From the NCBI GenBank assembly GCA_903882725.1, contig CAIRYF010000400.1:1-6065 (forward strand): DNA of 6,065 bases, written 5' to 3'. The notes under the pieces are model-generated. The model had not been told where the DNA came from, did no database searches, and saw only the letters and a list, made by a program, of their open reading frames with translations. Positions 5,551 through 6,065 of this stretch are shown here, piece by piece; position 1 is the first letter of the stretch; each line of letters begins with the position of its first letter. The translations under genes and the position numbers were made by a program. Source of the DNA: an uncultured Simplicispira sp. Lineage in GTDB: Bacteria > Pseudomonadota > Gammaproteobacteria > Burkholderiales > Burkholderiaceae_C.

Positions 5551-5802
5551 TCAGGCGACAGCTTTGGCGGCTTGCTTGATCAGGCGATCCACGGTAGGGG
5601 ACGATTGAGCGCCCACGCCGACCCAATAGGCCAGACGGTCTTGCGCAATGCGCAGGCCTTCTTCGCCACCCTTGGCGGTGGGGTTGTAAAAACCCAGGCG
5701 CTCGATAAAGCGGCCATCGCGGCGCACGCGCTTGTCGGCAACAACGATGTTGAAGAAAGGACGGCCTTTGGAACCGCCGCGAGAAAGTCGGATGACGACC
5801 AT
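5551..5802 (-). CDS. rpsP: 30S ribosomal protein S16
   Basis: S16 binds 16S rRNA in the body of the 30S subunit and is an early-assembling protein. The 83-residue product has the standard length and the family opening [23 protein letters not shown]. It also has [15 protein letters not shown] (27-41) and [22 protein letters not shown] (55-76). The start is ATG at 5802, preceded by a good ribosome binding site (AAGGA, six bases away). It is the first gene of the operon rpsP-rimM-trmD-rplS, with a leader of about 100 bases and a TATAAT upstream. It lies downstream of the phosphate transporter gene on the same strand. Confidence 0.98.
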   Translation of the reverse strand: MVVIRLSRGGSKGRPFFNIVVADKRVRRDGRFIERLGFYNPTAKGGEEGLRIAQDRLAYWVGVGAQSSPTVDRLIKQAAKAVA

Positions 5803-5808
5803 GATTTA

Positions 5809-5813
5809 TCCTT
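5809..5813 (-). promoter_or_regulatory. rpsP: Ribosome binding site of rpsP
   Basis: AAGGA lies six bases before the rpsP ATG. It is the only strong Shine-Dalgarno sequence among the complete genes in the window, in contrast with the weak sites of rimM and trmD. Confidence 0.85.
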
Positions 5814-5824
5814 CGGGTGGGGGC

Positions 5825-5862
5825 CAACGCCTTGCGCTGATAGCCCATAGTTCGCAACGTTG
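5825..5862 (-). promoter_or_regulatory. Bulged stem-loop in the rpsP leader
   Basis: CAACG (5825-5829) pairs with CGTTG (5858-5862), and TTGCG (5832-5836) pairs with CGCAA (5853-5857). Two bases (CC, 5830-5831) are bulged between the two helices on one side only, and the loop is 16 bases. This gives ten base pairs located 11 bases upstream of the rpsP ribosome binding site. It is a candidate cis-acting RNA element, possibly a binding site for a ribosomal protein. I know of no named S16 leader motif that it matches. Confidence 0.5.
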
Positions 5863-5910
5863 AGACACGCGACATGACCACCCGGCCAGCGACACGCTGC
5901 AAAGCCGACA

Positions 5911-5916
5911 ATTATA
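5911..5916 (-). promoter_or_regulatory. -10 element of the likely rpsP operon promoter
   Basis: A perfect TATAAT on the minus strand lies about 108 bases before the rpsP start and 37 bases after the stop of the phosphate transporter gene. The -35 position at 17-base spacing reads CGTGCG, a poor match. That region is part of a 7-base direct repeat, CGCAGCG (5929-5935 and 5938-5944 on the plus strand). Position and the perfect -10 support a promoter, but the missing -35 limits confidence. Confidence 0.5.
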
Positions 5917-5952
5917 TCTTTGTTTGTCCGCAGCGCACGCAGCGATTGCCCC

Positions 5953-6065
5953 TCAATACAGCTGCAAACTGAGCCAGTAGGCGACAGAGGCGACAAACGC
6001 ACTGGCCGGAATCGTCAACACCCATGCCCAGACGATGTTGCCCGCCACGCCCCAGCGCACCGCGC
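5953..6065 (-). CDS. pit: Inorganic phosphate transporter (PiT family), C-terminal fragment (start outside window)
   Basis: The minus-strand frame ending in TGA at 5953 encodes the last 36 residues of a protein: AVRWGVAGNIVWAWVLTIPA, then SAFVASVAYWLSLQLY. This matches the conserved end of PiT-type low-affinity phosphate transporters (PF01384 family), where VRWGVAxNIVxAWxxTIPAS leads into the last membrane helix. PiT proteins import phosphate, often as a metal-phosphate complex, using the proton or sodium gradient. Only the end is visible, so its operon and start cannot be judged. No clear terminator follows; the gap to rpsP holds a likely promoter. Confidence 0.88.
   Translation of the reverse strand, partial: AVRWGVAGNIVWAWVLTIPASAFVASVAYWLSLQLY

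Noticed and set aside
4968..5850. Long plus-strand frames (190 and 232 residues) opposite rimM and rpsP
   Set aside because: They cross two real genes and their gap, including the attenuator hairpin. Compositional shadows are the simpler explanation.
5546..5911. Minus-strand frame through the rpsP leader into rpsP, considered as a leader peptide or upstream ORF
   Set aside because: Its ATGs lack ribosome binding sites and it overlaps all of rpsP in another frame.
1..6065. Defence system, mobile element, CRISPR array, tRNA or prophage
   Set aside because: I found no transposase, integrase, nuclease or helicase motif, no spaced direct repeats, and no tRNA-like cloverleaf. The gene content is conserved housekeeping, so I do not claim a new system here.

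Overview
The window is about 6 kb of ordinary chromosomal housekeeping sequence. The protein sequences, the GC-rich coding and the gene order suggest a betaproteobacterium of the order Burkholderiales, most likely family Comamonadaceae. That placement rests on recall of protein families and synteny, not on a search. I see no transposase, phage gene, CRISPR array, tRNA or rRNA, and no defence system.

Layout, left to right. The 3' half of rsgA (ribosome small subunit-dependent GTPase) runs rightward off the left edge. Everything else is on the minus strand and is read right to left. The end of an inorganic phosphate transporter gene (PiT type) is at the right edge. It is followed by the conserved trmD operon in the order rpsP (S16), rimM (30S maturation factor), trmD (tRNA m1G37 methyltransferase) and rplS (L19). 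After a clear intrinsic terminator come a Nudix hydrolase of the coenzyme A pyrophosphatase type, an inner-membrane protein of the CobD/CbiB-AmpE superfamily, and a two-domain protein of unknown function whose C-terminal part resembles DUF695. That last gene converges on rsgA with a 25-base gap holding a heptanucleotide tandem repeat.

Functional links. RsgA and RimM both act late in 30S subunit assembly. S16 and L19 are structural ribosomal proteins, and TrmD methylates G37 of tRNA to prevent +1 frameshifting, so most of the window serves translation. The Nudix, AmpE/CobD-like and DUF695-like genes have no evident functional link to the ribosome.

The most interesting material is regulatory. 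There is a bulged stem-loop in the roughly 100-base rpsP leader and a terminator-like hairpin with a U-rich tail between rpsP and rimM. rimM and trmD have very weak ribosome binding sites. A TATAAT hexamer spans the trmD stop codon, and another hairpin lies in the gap before rplS. Together these suggest how S16 and L19 could be made in excess of RimM and TrmD from one gene cluster. A palindromic AT-rich element upstream of the DUF695-like gene resembles an interspersed repeat I recall from Comamonadaceae genomes. No stretch of 300 bases or more lacks a gene.
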